From contig NZ_CP046509.1 of NCBI RefSeq assembly GCF_009738185.1, positions 747,501 to 811,500 on the forward strand: DNA of 64,000 bases, read 5' to 3'. The DNA comes from Erwinia sorbitola. Lineage in GTDB: Bacteria; Pseudomonadota; Gammaproteobacteria; Enterobacterales; Enterobacteriaceae. Below, piece after piece: positions 42,480-51,659 of this stretch (positions are counted from its first letter, which is position 1; the number at the start of each line of letters is the position of its first letter). A program made the translations under genes and the position numbers. The notes below the pieces were generated by a model, which ran no database searches, had not been told where the DNA came from, and saw nothing but the letters and a program-made list of their open reading frames with translations.

Positions 42480-44621
42480 ATGACACCATTGAAAATTGCA
42501 GCCAGCACCACCGTGGCAATCCATCTCCAGACCGGGCGCGAAGTCGTTACGCTGGATAACACAGACTTTACCGATGTGGCAGCGGTGGTTCTCTCCGTTT
42601 CTGACTCGCGCTCTGGTGTGCTGGCGCTGCTGCGTCATACGGGGTTTAATCTGCCGGTCTTTATCGCGCTGGATGATGCCTCACAGGCCGTTGACCTGCC
42701 TGAGGTTGAGGGGGTACTGACGGGGGATAGCAGCGATGCGTCGTTACTGGAAACCGCTGCCGCCGCCTATCAGGCTAATTTACTGCCGCCGTTTTTCCAG
42801 ACCCTGACCAAATACGTGGCAATGGATAACACCACTTTTGCCTGCCCCGGTCATCAGGGCGGAGAGTTCTTTAAAAAACATCCGGCCGGGCGTCAGTTTT
42901 ATGACTTCTTTGGTGAGAACGTCTTCCGCGCCGATATGTGTAACGCCGACGTAAAACTTGGCGATCTGCTGATCCACGAAGGTTCGGCTAAACATGCGCA
43001 GAAATTTGCGGCCAAAGTGTTTAACGCCGATAAAACCTATTTTGTGCTCAACGGCACCTCCAGCGCTAATAAAGTGGTCACCAATGCGTTGCTGACTCGT
43101 GGCGATCTGGTGTTGTTCGACCGAAATAATCATAAGTCGAATCATCACGGCGCGCTGATCCAGGCCGGAGCAACGCCGGTATATCTGGAGACCGCCCGCA
43201 ACCCGTTTGGCTTTATTGGCGGTATTGATGCGCACTGTTTTGATGAGAACTATGTGCGCGATCTGATTAAGCAGGTGGCTCCGGATCGCGCCGGGGACGA
43301 GCGCCCGTTCCGCCTGGCGGTGATCCAGCTTGGCACCTACGATGGCACGGTATACAACGCGCGGAAGGTGCTCGACAGCATTGGCCACCTGTGTGACTAC
43401 ATCCTGTTTGATTCCGCCTGGGTTGGCTACGAGCAGTTTATTCCGGTGATGGAAGCCTGTTCGCCGCTGCTGCTGGATTTGCAGCCTTCCGATCCGGGTA
43501 TTTTCGTCACCCAGTCTGTACATAAGCAGCAGGCCGGATTCTCGCAGACCTCGCAGATCCACAAGAAAGATAACCATATTCGCGGTCAGCAGCGTTTTTG
43601 CAGCCATAAACGGCTGAATAATGCTTTTATGCTGCATGCCTCTACCAGTCCGTTCTACCCGCTGTTTGCTGCGCTGGATATTAACGCCAAAATGCATCAG
43701 GGTGAGGCGGGCCGCCGCCTGTGGCATGAGTGCGTGGTGCTGGGAATTGACGCACGTAAGGCGATTCTGGCGCGCTGCGAGATGATTAAGCCGTTTATTC
43801 CTGACGAGGTTGACGGCAATCCCTGGCAGGATGCACCTACCGCCACCATCGCCAGCGATGCGCGCTATTTCAGCTTTGCACCGGGTGCGGCATGGCATGG
43901 TTTTGCGGGCTATGAGAAAGATCAGTATCTGGTTGATCCATGCAAGCTGCTGCTGACCACGCCGGGCATCGATGCTGCCAGCGGTAAATATGCCTCCTTC
44001 GGAATTCCTGCGACCATTCTGGCTAACTACCTGCGTGAAAATGGCGTAGTGCCGGAGAAGTGCGACCTCAACTCTATTCTGTTCCTGCTGACTCCGGCGG
44101 AGAGCATGGAGAAGATGGCGCGGCTGGTGGCGAAGCTGGCGCAGTTTGAACAGCACATTAAAGAAGATGCGCTGCTGCGCGATGTATTGCCCACCATCTA
44201 CCGTAAAAACGCAGTGCGTTACGAAGGCTACACTTTGCGCCGCCTCTGTCAGGAGATGCACGACCTGTATGTCAGCCACGATGTGAAAGATCTGCAAAAG
44301 GCGATGTTCCGTCAGCAGAGTCTGCCAAAAATGGTGATGAACCCGCAGGATGCCAATATTGAGTTTATTCGCGGCAACGTCGAGCTGGTGCCTATTGCTC
44401 AGGCCGAAGGGCGTATTGCGGCTGAAGGTGCGCTGCCGTATCCACCGGGAGTTCTGTGTGTGGTGCCGGGGGAAGTCTGGGGCGGGGCGGTGCAGCAATA
44501 TTTCCTCGCGCTGGAGGAGGGGATTAACCTGCTGCCGGGCTTCTCGCCGGAATTGCAGGGCGTATATGCCGAAGCCGATGAGCGGGGAGTTAAACGCTTG
44601 CAGGGGTATGTGCTGGTGTAA
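42480..44621 (+). CDS. speC: SpeC, ornithine decarboxylase (constitutive/biosynthetic)
   Basis: A 713-aa PLP enzyme converting ornithine to putrescine (E. coli SpeC 711 aa). Order: wing/receiver-like domain (1-110), the large PLP domain with K349 in SVHKQQAGF as the Schiff-base lysine, and the C-terminal domain (VPGEVWGGAVQQYF). The ATG at 42480 has only a weak ribosome-binding site (CCGGGCA); the N-terminus nonetheless fits E. coli. Identity to SpeC rather than the inducible SpeF is based on the N-terminal residues and on the pheV-speC synteny. Confidence 0.93.
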   Translation: MTPLKIAASTTVAIHLQTGREVVTLDNTDFTDVAAVVLSVSDSRSGVLALLRHTGFNLPVFIALDDASQAVDLPEVEGVLTGDSSDASLLETAAAAYQANLLPPFFQTLTKYVAMDNTTFACPGHQGGEFFKKHPAGRQFYDFFGENVFRADMCNADVKLGDLLIHEGSAKHAQKFAAKVFNADKTYFVLNGTSSANKVVTNALLTRGDLVLFDRNNHKSNHHGALIQAGATPVYLETARNPFGFIGGIDAHCFDENYVRDLIKQVAPDRAGDERPFRLAVIQLGTYDGTVYNARKVLDSIGHLCDYILFDSAWVGYEQFIPVMEACSPLLLDLQPSDPGIFVTQSVHKQQAGFSQTSQIHKKDNHIRGQQRFCSHKRLNNAFMLHASTSPFYPLFAALDINAKMHQGEAGRRLWHECVVLGIDARKAILARCEMIKPFIPDEVDGNPWQDAPTATIASDARYFSFAPGAAWHGFAGYEKDQYLVDPCKLLLTTPGIDAASGKYASFGIPATILANYLRENGVVPEKCDLNSILFLLTPAESMEKMARLVAKLAQFEQHIKEDALLRDVLPTIYRKNAVRYEGYTLRRLCQEMHDLYVSHDVKDLQKAMFRQQSLPKMVMNPQDANIEFIRGNVELVPIAQAEGRIAAEGALPYPPGVLCVVPGEVWGGAVQQYFLALEEGINLLPGFSPELQGVYAEADERGVKRLQGYVLV

Positions 44622-44639
44622 TTAACACGCTGGAGAACC

Positions 44640-44662
44640 GGCCCCTTTTGTACGCAGGGGCC
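44640..44662. other. Hairpin between convergent speC and tetR-type genes
   Basis: GGCCCC (44640-44645) pairs with GGGGCC (44657-44662) around an 11-base loop containing TTTT. It may help terminate speC; there is no T-run after the stem. Confidence 0.4.
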
Positions 44663-44687
44663 AGGTACTCAGTCAGGGATACAATCC

Positions 44688-45320
44688 CTAAGGCGTCAGT
44701 GCATCTTCCCGAGCCTGGCGCACAATCGCTTTGGCGATCCACTTACCAATATCCTGTAGCTCGTCGTTATCACAGCCCCAGATATCCTTCATCACCAGGA
44801 AAATCTCCGAACCATATACCAGTGACAGCGAGCGCACGACGCGATCCATCAGGTCTGGCGTCAGCTCTTTGTTGAGCGGCTCCACCACCTGAGTCAGCAT
44901 CGCTTTACGATTTCCCCGCACCAGTTTCTCTTTCAACGGCACGGCATCAATTGACTGCGACTGCGCCCACTGTGTCAGCGACAGATGAAGCGCCGCCCGC
45001 AGCGTACCTTCATGTTGCAGCATACGCGGGAAGGCGAAACTCAGCAGTTCATCAATGCGTGCGTTGGCATCCTGTTTGGTGGGCTGCCAGTTTTTGATCG
45101 GGCTAAGTGTTTCAGCAACAATGGCTGAAACCAGCGCGCTCTGAGTCGGGAAGTAGCGATAGGCGGTAGCGCGAGACAGCTGTGCCTCCTGTGCAACTTC
45201 GGTGATTGATGGAAATGCCCCGCTATCAAACATTTTCATCGCAGTATCAATCAATAAGCGGCGCGTTCTGGCTCGTGTTGATGTTAAGCCCAAAACGCCA
45301 GCGGAATCCCTTTGCTCCAC
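44688..45320 (-). CDS. TetR-family transcriptional regulator
   Basis: A 210-aa regulator with an N-terminal TetR helix-turn-helix: RTRRLLIDTAMKMFDSGA, then PSITEVAQEAQLSRATAYRYF. The remainder is the ligand/dimer domain. No ATG lies near the domain; I chose GTG at 45320 because GAGG lies 6 bases upstream and the protein then starts 18 residues before the TetR domain. The longer frame from 45467 adds 49 low-complexity residues. It is divergent from the UPF0261/TIM-barrel pair and probably represses it. Confidence 0.82.
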   Translation of the reverse strand: MEQRDSAGVLGLTSTRARTRRLLIDTAMKMFDSGAFPSITEVAQEAQLSRATAYRYFPTQSALVSAIVAETLSPIKNWQPTKQDANARIDELLSFAFPRMLQHEGTLRAALHLSLTQWAQSQSIDAVPLKEKLVRGNRKAMLTQVVEPLNKELTPDLMDRVVRSLSLVYGSEIFLVMKDIWGCDNDELQDIGKWIAKAIVRQAREDALTP

Positions 45321-45555
45321 GATAACCTCATTTTCCGGTAAGACTTGTATTTCATTGGGCCGGTGTTGACGACAATGTCGCCTCCGGCATTGGCTGCCGG
45401 GGAGCAGCGTGCGCTTAGTCCCGGCGTTATAAGCGTAGTCAAAAACTCTACGAGACTCACATTTCATTCAATTGATTTATCATTCTTTAAGATGCTACTG
45501 TTACTGTCACTCAGTCAGTTATTTCTCGCCTCAAGATTATTTACGGCTTTATCCC

Positions 45556-45571
45556 AAGATTATCAAATCTT
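45556..45571. promoter_or_regulatory. Possible TetR-family operator
   Basis: AAGATT-ATCA-AATCTT, a perfect 6-bp inverted repeat 34 bases before the UPF0261 gene, in the 284-base divergent region. It is the best palindrome there; assignment to the neighbouring regulator is inference. Confidence 0.45.
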
Positions 45572-45604
45572 TATTAATCTAGATAACAGGTTAGCGTAAC
45601 GTCA

Positions 45605-46825
45605 ATGAAAAATCATAGTGGATCTGTCTACGTTGTCGCGACAGCGGATACTAAAGGAAGGGAACTGTTTTACGTGCGCGATCTCATTGCGCAAACAGGC
45701 CTGAATGTGGTAACGGTTGATCTGTCTACTCAACCACTTAGCAGCGCTTTTGCCGGAAATATCCCCGCCGCTATGGTGGCAGATTATCACCCGCAGGGGC
45801 GCGATTTTGTGTTCTGTGGCGATCGCGGTAAAGCGATTGGGGCGATGGCACAAGCTTTTGAGATTTTCCTTAGTCAGCGTGATGATATTGCAGGAATCAT
45901 CGGGCTGGGGGGATCAGGCGGTACGGCACTTATCACTCCGGCGATGCAGGCGCTGCCGGTGGGTGTACCCAAACTGATGGTTTCAACTATGGCTTCCGGT
46001 GATATATCGGGATATATCGGTGCCAGCGATATCGCTATGCTCTATTCGGTAACCGATGTTGCCGGACTGAACCGGATTTCACGGCAGGTTCTTGGAAATG
46101 CTGCTCATCAGATTGCAGGAGCAGTGCATTTCCCGCTGCCTGCCGGAGTCTATGATAAACCTGCCATTGGCCTGACAATGTTTGGCGTCACCACCCCCTG
46201 CGTGGAAGCCGTCAGCGCTGCGCTGGAAGATGACTATGACTGCCTTGTATTCCATGCTACCGGCAGCGGCGGCAAGGCAATGGAGAAGCTGGCAGACAGT
46301 AATATGCTGGCTGGAATGCTCGATCTGACCACGACAGAAGTCTGCGATTTGCTATTTGACGGTGTGCTGGCCTGTGGTGACGATCGTTTTGATGCACTGG
46401 CCCGCAGCAAGCGCCCGTGCGTGCTATCCTGCGGCGCGCTGGATATGGTGAACTTTGGTCATCCCGCCAGCGTGCCGGAAAAATACGCCTCACGCCTGTT
46501 CTACCATCACAACTCTCAGGTGACGCTGATGCGCACCACTGTGGAAGAAAATGTGAAGATGGCGCGCTGGATTGCTGAGAAACTGAATCGCTGTGAGGGT
46601 GAGATACGTTTCCTGATCCCTGAAGGGGGCTTTTCAGCGCTGGATGCGGTGGGCCAGCCGTTTTGGTCACCGGAGGCCGATCAGGCGTTTATCTCCACCC
46701 TGGAGACATACTGTACACAGACCGAGCGGCGCCAGATTATCCGTCTGCCGTGGAATATCAATGACCCGCAGTTCGCCGCTGAAGCCGTCGCTCAATTTCG
46801 TCAAATTATGCCGCAAGGAAGATAA
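45605..46825 (+). CDS. UPF0261 (Tm-1-like ATP-binding) protein
   Basis: A 406-aa protein of the UPF0261 family, related to the N-terminal part of the tomato Tm-1 resistance protein. Conserved features: VVATADTKGRELFYVRDLI at the start, IIGLGGSGGTALITPAMQALPVGVPKLMVSTMASGD, and VFHATGSGGKAMEKL. No enzymatic reaction is firmly assigned to bacterial members as far as I know. It is followed after 2 bases by a PEP-hydrolase-like TIM barrel gene; in plants and fungi the two domains occur fused, so the two proteins probably work together. Confidence 0.85.
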   Translation: MKNHSGSVYVVATADTKGRELFYVRDLIAQTGLNVVTVDLSTQPLSSAFAGNIPAAMVADYHPQGRDFVFCGDRGKAIGAMAQAFEIFLSQRDDIAGIIGLGGSGGTALITPAMQALPVGVPKLMVSTMASGDISGYIGASDIAMLYSVTDVAGLNRISRQVLGNAAHQIAGAVHFPLPAGVYDKPAIGLTMFGVTTPCVEAVSAALEDDYDCLVFHATGSGGKAMEKLADSNMLAGMLDLTTTEVCDLLFDGVLACGDDRFDALARSKRPCVLSCGALDMVNFGHPASVPEKYASRLFYHHNSQVTLMRTTVEENVKMARWIAEKLNRCEGEIRFLIPEGGFSALDAVGQPFWSPEADQAFISTLETYCTQTERRQIIRLPWNINDPQFAAEAVAQFRQIMPQGR

Positions 46826-46827
46826 CC

Positions 46828-47658
46828 ATGCCCGCTTTTACCCGTCAGCAGCTGCTGACTAAATTCAGAGAGATGATTGCCCGTCGTGAACCGATTATCG
46901 GCGGTGGTGCAGGCACCGGGCTGTCGGCCAAATGTGAAGAGGCTGGCGGTATCGATCTGATCGTGATCTACAATTCCGGGCGCTATCGCATGGCCGGACG
47001 CGGTTCCCTTGCCGGGCTGCTGGCTTACGGTAATGCCAATGAGATCGTGGTCGATATGGCTAAAGAAGTGCTGCCGGTAGTGAAGAATACTCCGGTACTG
47101 GCCGGTGTGAATGGCACCGATCCTTTCTGCAATTTCGATAAGTTTCTTGATGACCTTAAGGCACTCGGCTTTTCCGGTGTGCAGAACTTCCCGACCGTCG
47201 GGCTGATTGACGGTAACTTCCGCGCCAACCTTGAAGAGACCGGCATGGGTTACGGGCTGGAAGTGGAGATGATCGCACTGGCGCATCAGAAAGAGATGCT
47301 GACCACGCCGTATGTCTTCAGCGCGGCAGATGCGCAGGCAATGACTGCCGCCGGTGCCGATATTATTGTGCCCCATATGGGGCTGACCACCGGTGGGAAT
47401 ATCGGTGCGTCGACCGCCTTGCAGCTGAAAGACTGTGTTCCTCTGGTTAATGAATGGGCCGCCGCGGCGAAAGCGGTACGCGAAGACGTCATTGTGCTGT
47501 GTCACGGTGGGCCGATCTCCAGCCCGCAAGATGCACAGTACATTATGGATAATTGTCCGCAGTGCGATGGGTTCTATGGCGCAAGCTCAATGGAACGCCT
47601 GCCTACGGAAGTTGCTCTGACTGAAACGACCCGTCAGTTCAAGAATATCAGCCGCTAA
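46828..47658 (+). CDS. TIM-barrel protein of the phosphoenolpyruvate hydrolase-like family
   Basis: A 276-aa protein of the PEP_hydrolase/TIM-barrel signal-transduction type. Visible: IIGGGAGTGLSAKCEEAGGIDLIVIYNSGRYRMAGRGSLAG near the start, PVLAGVNGTDPF, GFSGVQNFPTVGLIDG and VPHMGLTTGGNIG. The fold suggests an aldolase or hydrolase acting on a keto acid; the substrate is unknown. It is translationally coupled to the UPF0261 gene (2-base gap; AAGGAAG ribosome-binding site) and followed by a strong terminator. Confidence 0.82.
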   Translation: MPAFTRQQLLTKFREMIARREPIIGGGAGTGLSAKCEEAGGIDLIVIYNSGRYRMAGRGSLAGLLAYGNANEIVVDMAKEVLPVVKNTPVLAGVNGTDPFCNFDKFLDDLKALGFSGVQNFPTVGLIDGNFRANLEETGMGYGLEVEMIALAHQKEMLTTPYVFSAADAQAMTAAGADIIVPHMGLTTGGNIGASTALQLKDCVPLVNEWAAAAKAVREDVIVLCHGGPISSPQDAQYIMDNCPQCDGFYGASSMERLPTEVALTETTRQFKNISR

Positions 47659-47688
47659 TCTCTCTTCACCTGTTTCTTCACTTCGTGT

Positions 47689-47722
47689 CCCCGGCCACTA
47701 CACAGATAAGTGGCCGGGGTTT
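47689..47722 (+). terminator. Terminator of the UPF0261/TIM-barrel operon
   Basis: CCCCGGCCACT (47689-47699) and AGTGGCCGGGG (47709-47719) form a perfect 11-bp stem with a 9-base loop, followed by TTT. It may also serve mltC, which converges about 40 bases away. Confidence 0.75.
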
Positions 47723-47761
47723 GCACGTCAGCAAGTACGGCTGTTTCGGTGGTAGAGATGA

Positions 47762-48841
47762 TCAGTAGCGGTGGTAGCTCTTCTGCGCGTTGTTCACTTT
47801 ATACAGGTAACGGCGTGACTCCGCAGACGGATGGCTGGTAGTCAGCTTCTGGTACACTTCAGCAGGCGATAAATTGTTAATCGCGCTGAAGGCGCGGTCT
47901 TTATCGCTGGAGAACACCCGCAGTACGCTGCCCGCACCACCGTTATAAGCGGTGATCACCGCATAACGGCGTGAGGTCGGGTTGCTGATACCGGACAGAT
48001 AGCTACCCTGCAACAGTGATAAATAAGCTGTACCGGCGTCGATATTGTTTTCCGGATCCAGCAGATAGCTGCGGCTTGGTTTGCCCCATTTACCCTTCAT
48101 GCGGAATACATCCACTCCGGCAGTATGCTGCACTACCTGCATCAGACCCAGAGCATCAGAATGGCTGACTGCATATGGGTTGAAGCTGGATTCGATTTGC
48201 ATAATTGCCAGGATCAGCGACTGATCGACGCCGTAGCGTTCAGCGGCTTTGCGTACCATTGGCAGATATCGGTGCGCACGTTTATCGAGGTGGTTTGGCA
48301 CCATCGGAATGGTGACCGACCAGATCACATGCAGGCCGGAATTTCGGCGCTGGAGCTTATTCTGGATCAGGTAGTCAGCAAAGCTGGCGGCTCGCCCCTG
48401 CCAGCGGATAGGCTGGCCGGTATTATCCAGCACCTGGCCGTAAAGCAGTGGCTCTTTACTGATCTGAATATCTTTGGCGTCAGAATAGAGATCGGCATTA
48501 CCCGGATCTTCCCCGATCAATAAAGTAGTGATAATCGCCTGACGCAGGCTGGCCGTCGGATCGGTACCGGCAATGGTCTCAATGGTGATGCTACCGGCAT
48601 CGAAGTTAATGTGGCTGCGCGTATAGTATTGATCGCTATATTTTACATAGTCTTTTGGGCCAGCGATCAGGACTTCATTCATTCCCCAGATATTTTCGAT
48701 GTTGTGGGCAAACTGTCCCATCAAAATATCAAAACCGTTGGTGTCTTTAATCCAGTCTTCATTAGAGGCGTTATGTTTCTTGCCTGAGCAGGAAACCAGC
48801 AGTGGCGCAATAATCAGCAAACTTATTAGTTTTTTCTTCAT
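47762..48841 (-). CDS. mltC: MltC, membrane-bound lytic murein transglycosylase C
   Basis: A 359-aa lipoprotein, the same length as E. coli MltC. The lipobox LLVSC puts the lipid-bearing cysteine at residue 18. A DUF3393 N-domain is followed by the SLT domain with catalytic Glu in AIMQIESSFNP and AITAYNGGAGSV. It cleaves peptidoglycan at the outer membrane. The start at 48841 (MKKKLISLL) gives the expected signal peptide. It is downstream of mutY-yggX as in E. coli. Confidence 0.95.
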   Translation of the reverse strand: MKKKLISLLIIAPLLVSCSGKKHNASNEDWIKDTNGFDILMGQFAHNIENIWGMNEVLIAGPKDYVKYSDQYYTRSHINFDAGSITIETIAGTDPTASLRQAIITTLLIGEDPGNADLYSDAKDIQISKEPLLYGQVLDNTGQPIRWQGRAASFADYLIQNKLQRRNSGLHVIWSVTIPMVPNHLDKRAHRYLPMVRKAAERYGVDQSLILAIMQIESSFNPYAVSHSDALGLMQVVQHTAGVDVFRMKGKWGKPSRSYLLDPENNIDAGTAYLSLLQGSYLSGISNPTSRRYAVITAYNGGAGSVLRVFSSDKDRAFSAINNLSPAEVYQKLTTSHPSAESRRYLYKVNNAQKSYHRY

Positions 48842-48895
48842 TTTCTCGTGCATCGCCCACAATTTGAGAGGGCCTCATCAGAGAGGCCCTGCGAC

Positions 48896-49168
48896 TTATT
48901 CTTCCGGCGGGGTATAACCTTCAATATGAACATCGTGCCCTTCGAAGAGAAACTTAATCATCTCTTGTTCCAGCAGCTTACGGTCATCGGGGTTCATCAT
49001 GCTGAGTTTCTTTTCGTTGATCAGCATGGTTTGTTTCGCCATCCATTTTGACCATGCTTCTTTTGAAATCTCGTTATAAATGCGCTTGCCTGTATCCCCA
49101 GGATATAGCTGGAAATCCTGCCCTTCGGCTTCACGTTGCAGGAACGTACAAAAAATGGTTCGGCTCAT
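48896..49168 (-). CDS. yggX: YggX, Fe(II)-trafficking / oxidative protection protein
   Basis: A 90-aa protein similar to E. coli YggX (91 aa), starting MSRTIFCTFL; the conserved Cys7 is present. It protects Fe-S clusters from oxidation. The start shares one base with the mutY stop, so the pair is translationally coupled; MutY is itself an Fe-S protein. Confidence 0.95.
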   Translation of the reverse strand: MSRTIFCTFLQREAEGQDFQLYPGDTGKRIYNEISKEAWSKWMAKQTMLINEKKLSMMNPDDRKLLEQEMIKFLFEGHDVHIEGYTPPEE

Positions 49169-50253
49169 TACTCTTCCTCTTCTGTTACACGAACACTCAA
49201 CGCTATCTGTTGTGGCTGGCGTAACTGCTGTAGCAGGCGCTCTACCGGCGCGGCCAGCCCCACGGCGGGCGGCTGCGCTAAGTTATACCAGAGACCTGGC
49301 ACATCATCCATTGCCGCACGGGCAGAAGGCAGCTCAAGCCACATTGGTACAATATCCAGGTGGAAGTGACTGAAGGTATGGCGGAAGGCGATCATCTGTT
49401 GCAGTTTACTGTCGTCCACGCCGCGCTGCCGGAGCGCCTGACGCAGTTCTGACTCATCACCATACTGTGGGAAACAGAATAATCCGCCCCACAGCCCTAC
49501 AGGCGGACGCTGTTCCAGCCAAACATCCTGGCCCTGCTGCATCAGTAACAGGTAGCCGGTGCGTTCAGGAATAGTCTGTTTCGGTTTCTTCCCCGGGTAC
49601 TGCGCCCAGCTGTCGTGAGCACGGGCAATACAGCCAGGATTGAGCGGACAAATCTCACATTTGGGTTTCGAGCGGGTACACACCATCGCGCCGAGATCCA
49701 TCATCGCCTGGTTGAACTGGCTGACGCCCTCCGCTGGGGTGACTTCTTCGCTGATTTTCCACAGCCGCTTCTCCACCTCTTTCTTCCCCGGCCAGCCCTC
49801 AACCGCGTAGCAGCGAGCCAGAACACGTTTGACGTTACCATCAAGGATCGGGAAATGTTTACCCAAAGCCAGCGAGAGGATCGCCCCGGCGGTGGAGCGT
49901 CCGACGCCGGGCAGGGCCTCGACTTCTTCTATGGTTTGTGGAAAGACGCCGCCGTGTTTTTCTACCACGGTTATCGCCGCTTTATGCAGATTACGCGCCC
50001 GTGCGTAATAGCCGAGGCCGGTCCACAGGTGCAGCACTTCATCAAGCGGTGCCGCCGCCAGATCGCTAATGCCAGGAAAGCGCGCCATAAAGCGTTCAAA
50101 ATAGGGAATAACGGTAGCGACCTGCGTCTGTTGCAGCATCACCTCCGAAAGCCAGACTTTGTAAGGTGTTTTCTCCAGCTGCCACGGCAGGGTTTTACGC
50201 CCATAGCGCTGATACCATTCCAGTACCTGATGCGAAAACTGCGCTGCCTGCAT
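49168..50253 (-). CDS. mutY: MutY, adenine DNA glycosylase
   Basis: A 361-aa glycosylase (E. coli 350) removing adenine opposite 8-oxoG. Features: WLSEVMLQQTQV with the catalytic Glu, helix-hairpin-helix LPGVGRSTAGAI with catalytic Asp in ILDGNVKRV, the Fe-S cysteines (CTRSKPKCEICPLNPGC) and a C-terminal MutT-like domain. The start at 50253 (MQAAQFSHQVLEW) matches E. coli. It is divergent from trmB across a 248-base gap in which I see no gene. Confidence 0.95.
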   Translation of the reverse strand: MQAAQFSHQVLEWYQRYGRKTLPWQLEKTPYKVWLSEVMLQQTQVATVIPYFERFMARFPGISDLAAAPLDEVLHLWTGLGYYARARNLHKAAITVVEKHGGVFPQTIEEVEALPGVGRSTAGAILSLALGKHFPILDGNVKRVLARCYAVEGWPGKKEVEKRLWKISEEVTPAEGVSQFNQAMMDLGAMVCTRSKPKCEICPLNPGCIARAHDSWAQYPGKKPKQTIPERTGYLLLMQQGQDVWLEQRPPVGLWGGLFCFPQYGDESELRQALRQRGVDDSKLQQMIAFRHTFSHFHLDIVPMWLELPSARAAMDDVPGLWYNLAQPPAVGLAAPVERLLQQLRQPQQIALSVRVTEEEE

Positions 50254-50501
50254 GATGTGAATCCCCGTTGCTTCATTGCGAAAACCAGGCAGGGATTCCA
50301 GCACAGAGATTAAGGAGTGTAAACCGGATATTGGCGCTATTTGATTAACAGCTGTGAGAGACTATGCTCTCTGCGGATAGTCATCAGCTGCTATCGCCCC
50401 AGGAAGCAGCGCAGGCGTCCCGGTATCAGGGCGGTCTTTATGTTTTCTCGTCCTGAAGGCATAATGCCCGCTTTCTTCAGTGCACAGCCGCAGGCAGAAC
50501 C

Positions 50502-51221
50502 ATGAAAAACGATGTTATCTCACCGGAATTTGACGAAAATGGCCGCGCTATGCGCCGGATCCGCAGCTTTGTGCGTCGCCAGGGCCGCCTGACCAAAGGT
50601 CAGCAGCAGGCGCTGGATACGCTGTGGCCGGTAATGGGCGTTGAGTATCAGCCTGAACCGGTCGATTTAACCGCTCTGTTTGGCCGTGACGCGCCGCTGG
50701 TGCTGGAGATTGGTTTTGGTATGGGCGCTTCGCTGGTAGCGATGGCGGCCAGTAATCCACACCAGAACTTCCTTGGAATTGAAGTTCACTCTCCGGGAGT
50801 CGGTGCCTGCCTGGCGACGGCGGAGGAAGCAGGCGTCAGCAATCTGCGCGTGATGTGTCATGATGCGGTCGAAGTGCTGAATCTGATGATCCCTGACAAC
50901 TCGCTGAGTATGGTGCAGCTGTTCTTCCCGGATCCATGGCATAAAGCCCGTCATAACAAGCGCCGTATCGTGCAGGTTCCTTTTGCTGAGTTGGTATTAA
51001 GCAAGCTGAAGCTGGGCGGCGTATTCCATATGGCGACCGACTGGGAGGCCTATGCCGGGCATATGCTGGAAGTCATGAGCAGTATCGACGGATATCAAAA
51101 CCAGTCGCAGGAAGGTAACTGGGTGCCGCGCCCTGAATCGCGGCCATTAACGAAATTTGAGCAGCGTGGTCAGCGTCTTGGCCACGGTGTATGGGATCTG
51201 ATGTTTGAGAGGGTTAAATAA
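50502..51221 (+). CDS. trmB: TrmB, tRNA (guanine-N7-)-methyltransferase
   Basis: A 239-aa class I methyltransferase (E. coli TrmB 239 aa). The SAM motif is VLEIGFGMGASL; FFPDPWHKARHNKRR is the family signature. It methylates G46 in tRNA variable loops. The stop overlaps the start of yggL by one base. Confidence 0.95.
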   Translation: MKNDVISPEFDENGRAMRRIRSFVRRQGRLTKGQQQALDTLWPVMGVEYQPEPVDLTALFGRDAPLVLEIGFGMGASLVAMAASNPHQNFLGIEVHSPGVGACLATAEEAGVSNLRVMCHDAVEVLNLMIPDNSLSMVQLFFPDPWHKARHNKRRIVQVPFAELVLSKLKLGGVFHMATDWEAYAGHMLEVMSSIDGYQNQSQEGNWVPRPESRPLTKFEQRGQRLGHGVWDLMFERVK

Positions 51222-51547
51222 TGGCTACACAACGCAGTCGTCGTCTTCGTAAGAAAATGCACATTGATGAGTTTCAGGAGTTAGGCTTCTCCGTGGGCTT
51301 TACCTTCCCGGAAGGCACCAGCGAAGAAACTATCGACAGCACCGTTGATGCGCTGATCAATGAAGTGATCGCGCCTAACGGCCTGGCCTTTGACGGCAGC
51401 GGTTATTTGCAGTGGGAAGGTCTTATCTGCCTGCAAAAAATCGGCAAATGCACCGACGAACATCGTCAGCTGGTGGGTGACTGGCTGAAGGCCCGTAAAC
51501 TGAACGACGTGAAAGTGACCGAACTTTTTGACGTCTGGTGGGACTAA
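51221..51547 (+). CDS. yggL: YggL, DUF469 protein linked to ribosome/tRNA modification
   Basis: A 108-aa conserved protein, the same length as E. coli YggL. It starts with a basic segment (TQRSRRLRKKMHIDEF) followed by an acidic domain. YggL has been found on the 50S ribosomal subunit in E. coli; its role is not defined. It is coupled to trmB. A short tandem duplication (ACGGGCAGACCGAA twice, 51554-51584) follows the stop. Confidence 0.93.
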   Translation: MATQRSRRLRKKMHIDEFQELGFSVGFTFPEGTSEETIDSTVDALINEVIAPNGLAFDGSGYLQWEGLICLQKIGKCTDEHRQLVGDWLKARKLNDVKVTELFDVWWD

Positions 51548-51609
51548 GAGTTAACGGGCAGACCGAATAAACGGGCAGACCGAACTTAGTGTCTGCTCCT
51601 GCACGTAAG

Positions 51610-51640
51610 GGGGCGACCATTTTTCTGGTCGCCCCTTTTT
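51610..51640 (+). terminator. Terminator of trmB-yggL
   Basis: GGGGCGACCA (51610-51619), 6-base loop, TGGTCGCCCC (51626-51635), then five T. A canonical intrinsic terminator, ending just before the yggN ribosome-binding site. Confidence 0.92.
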
Positions 51641-51659
51641 CATATCAAGGAGACGATTT

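Noticed and set aside
42362..42559. Leader peptide gene before speC (65 codons)
   Set aside because: It overlaps the speC start in another frame, has no ribosome-binding site and does not resemble the known speF leader peptide.
42780..44498. Open frame of 572 codons antisense to speC
   Set aside because: It lies wholly inside a well conserved speC and gives a low-complexity protein with no recognisable motif; it is a codon-bias shadow.
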